5,690 nucleotides of DNA from Nitrospirota bacterium. Its GTDB lineage: Bacteria; Nitrospirota; Thermodesulfovibrionia; Thermodesulfovibrionales; Dissulfurispiraceae. The stretch lies in NCBI GenBank assembly GCA_016212685.1, contig JACREW010000059.1, forward strand, positions 1 to 5,690. The letters are read 5' to 3'. Below, piece after piece: positions 5,458 to 5,690 of the stretch (position 1 is its first letter; the number at the start of each line of letters is the position of its first letter). The position numbers and the translations under genes were made by a program. The notes beneath the pieces were generated by a model. The model was given only the letters and a program-made list of their open reading frames with translations, searched no databases and was not told the origin of the DNA.

Positions 5458-5690
5458 ATGCCCTTCACTATACTCCATACCGAATCTTCAACAGGCTGGG
5501 GAGGCCAGGAGAACCGGACGCTCAATGAATCCATCGGACTTAAGCGGCTCGGCGCACATGTGATAATTTTGTGCCAGCCCGGCAGCATGCTCGAAAAAAA
5601 GGCGTCGGCAGAAGGGATAGAGGTAAAAACATGCGTTATGAAGAAAAGCTACGATATCCGCGCCGTAAAATATATTCTCGATGTTATCCG
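5458..5690 (+). CDS. GT-B (family 4-like) glycosyltransferase, N-terminal part (runs off the window)
   Basis: An open frame from ATG 5458 continues to the last base with no stop, giving 77 residues. It begins FTILHTESSTGWGGQE, where the glycine-rich WGGQE followed by an arginine is the donor-domain loop typical of GT4 enzymes. HVIILCQPGSMLEKKA (about 34-49) then matches the second strand and helix (the C-PGS pattern), and GIEVKTCVMKKSYDIRAVKYILDVI continues the Rossmann pattern. It starts 1 bp after the methyltransferase stop, and AAAGG at 5444-5448 is a plausible ribosome binding site 9 bases before the ATG. The family and gene context support another LPS-core or surface-polysaccharide sugar transferase. 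The sugar specificity is unknown, and the catalytic C-terminal half is not visible. Confidence 0.85.
   Translation, partial: MPFTILHTESSTGWGGQENRTLNESIGLKRLGAHVIILCQPGSMLEKKASAEGIEVKTCVMKKSYDIRAVKYILDVI

Noticed and set aside
1..5690. A new defence, toxin or other undescribed multi-gene system
   Set aside because: Every open frame is a recognisable envelope, LPS or cofactor enzyme; the unusual content is limited to repeats and one deletion.

Overview
The window looks like part of a Gram-negative (diderm) bacterial chromosome. It is one compact plus-strand gene run with no detectable promoter or terminator inside it. Diderm status follows from a Tol-Pal-associated CpoB/YbgF-type protein and several lipopolysaccharide (LPS) core glycosyltransferases. 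Composition is moderate in GC with heavy use of ATA (Ile) and AGG/AGA (Arg) codons. The style of the glycosyltransferases and the presence of small interspersed repeats suggest an uncultured lineage such as Nitrospirota or a Desulfobacterota-like group. That placement is inference and could be wrong.

Layout: (1) 1-771, the C-terminal part of a YbgF/CpoB-like coiled-coil and TPR protein, probably cut at its 5' end by the window edge. (2) 768-1754, moaA, complete and with all catalytic motifs. (3) 1755-1793, a short gap made almost entirely of a tandem heptamer array. (4) 1794-2570, a WaaE-like family 2 glycosyltransferase. (5) 2567-3544, a WaaG-like GT-B glycosyltransferase that appears to have lost about 50 residues of its C-terminal Rossmann domain. 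(6) 3541-4779, a WaaQ-like heptosyltransferase carrying two REP-like palindromic elements in frame. (7) 4776-5456, a SAM-dependent methyltransferase. (8) 5458-5690, the start of another GT-B glycosyltransferase that runs off the window. Most junctions are 4-bp ATGA or TTGA overlaps or a 1-bp gap, which points to a translationally coupled operon. The only larger gap (39 bp) is the one holding a repeat.

The glycosyltransferases, the heptosyltransferase and the methyltransferase fit assembly and decoration of the LPS inner/outer core at the cytoplasmic face of the inner membrane. The cpoB-like gene belongs to envelope maintenance; moaA (molybdenum cofactor synthesis) is functionally unrelated and seems only co-transcribed.

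The unusual content is small repeats rather than a new enzymatic system. Three arrays, each exactly five 7-bp units (35 bp), lie between moaA and the GT2 gene, inside the GT2 gene, and inside the WaaG-like gene. Two copies of a 50/60-bp palindromic element bounded by GGGGAC(A/T)GTCCC arms lie in opposite orientations inside the heptosyltransferase gene. All four intragenic repeats leave the reading frame open and are translated as extra loops.
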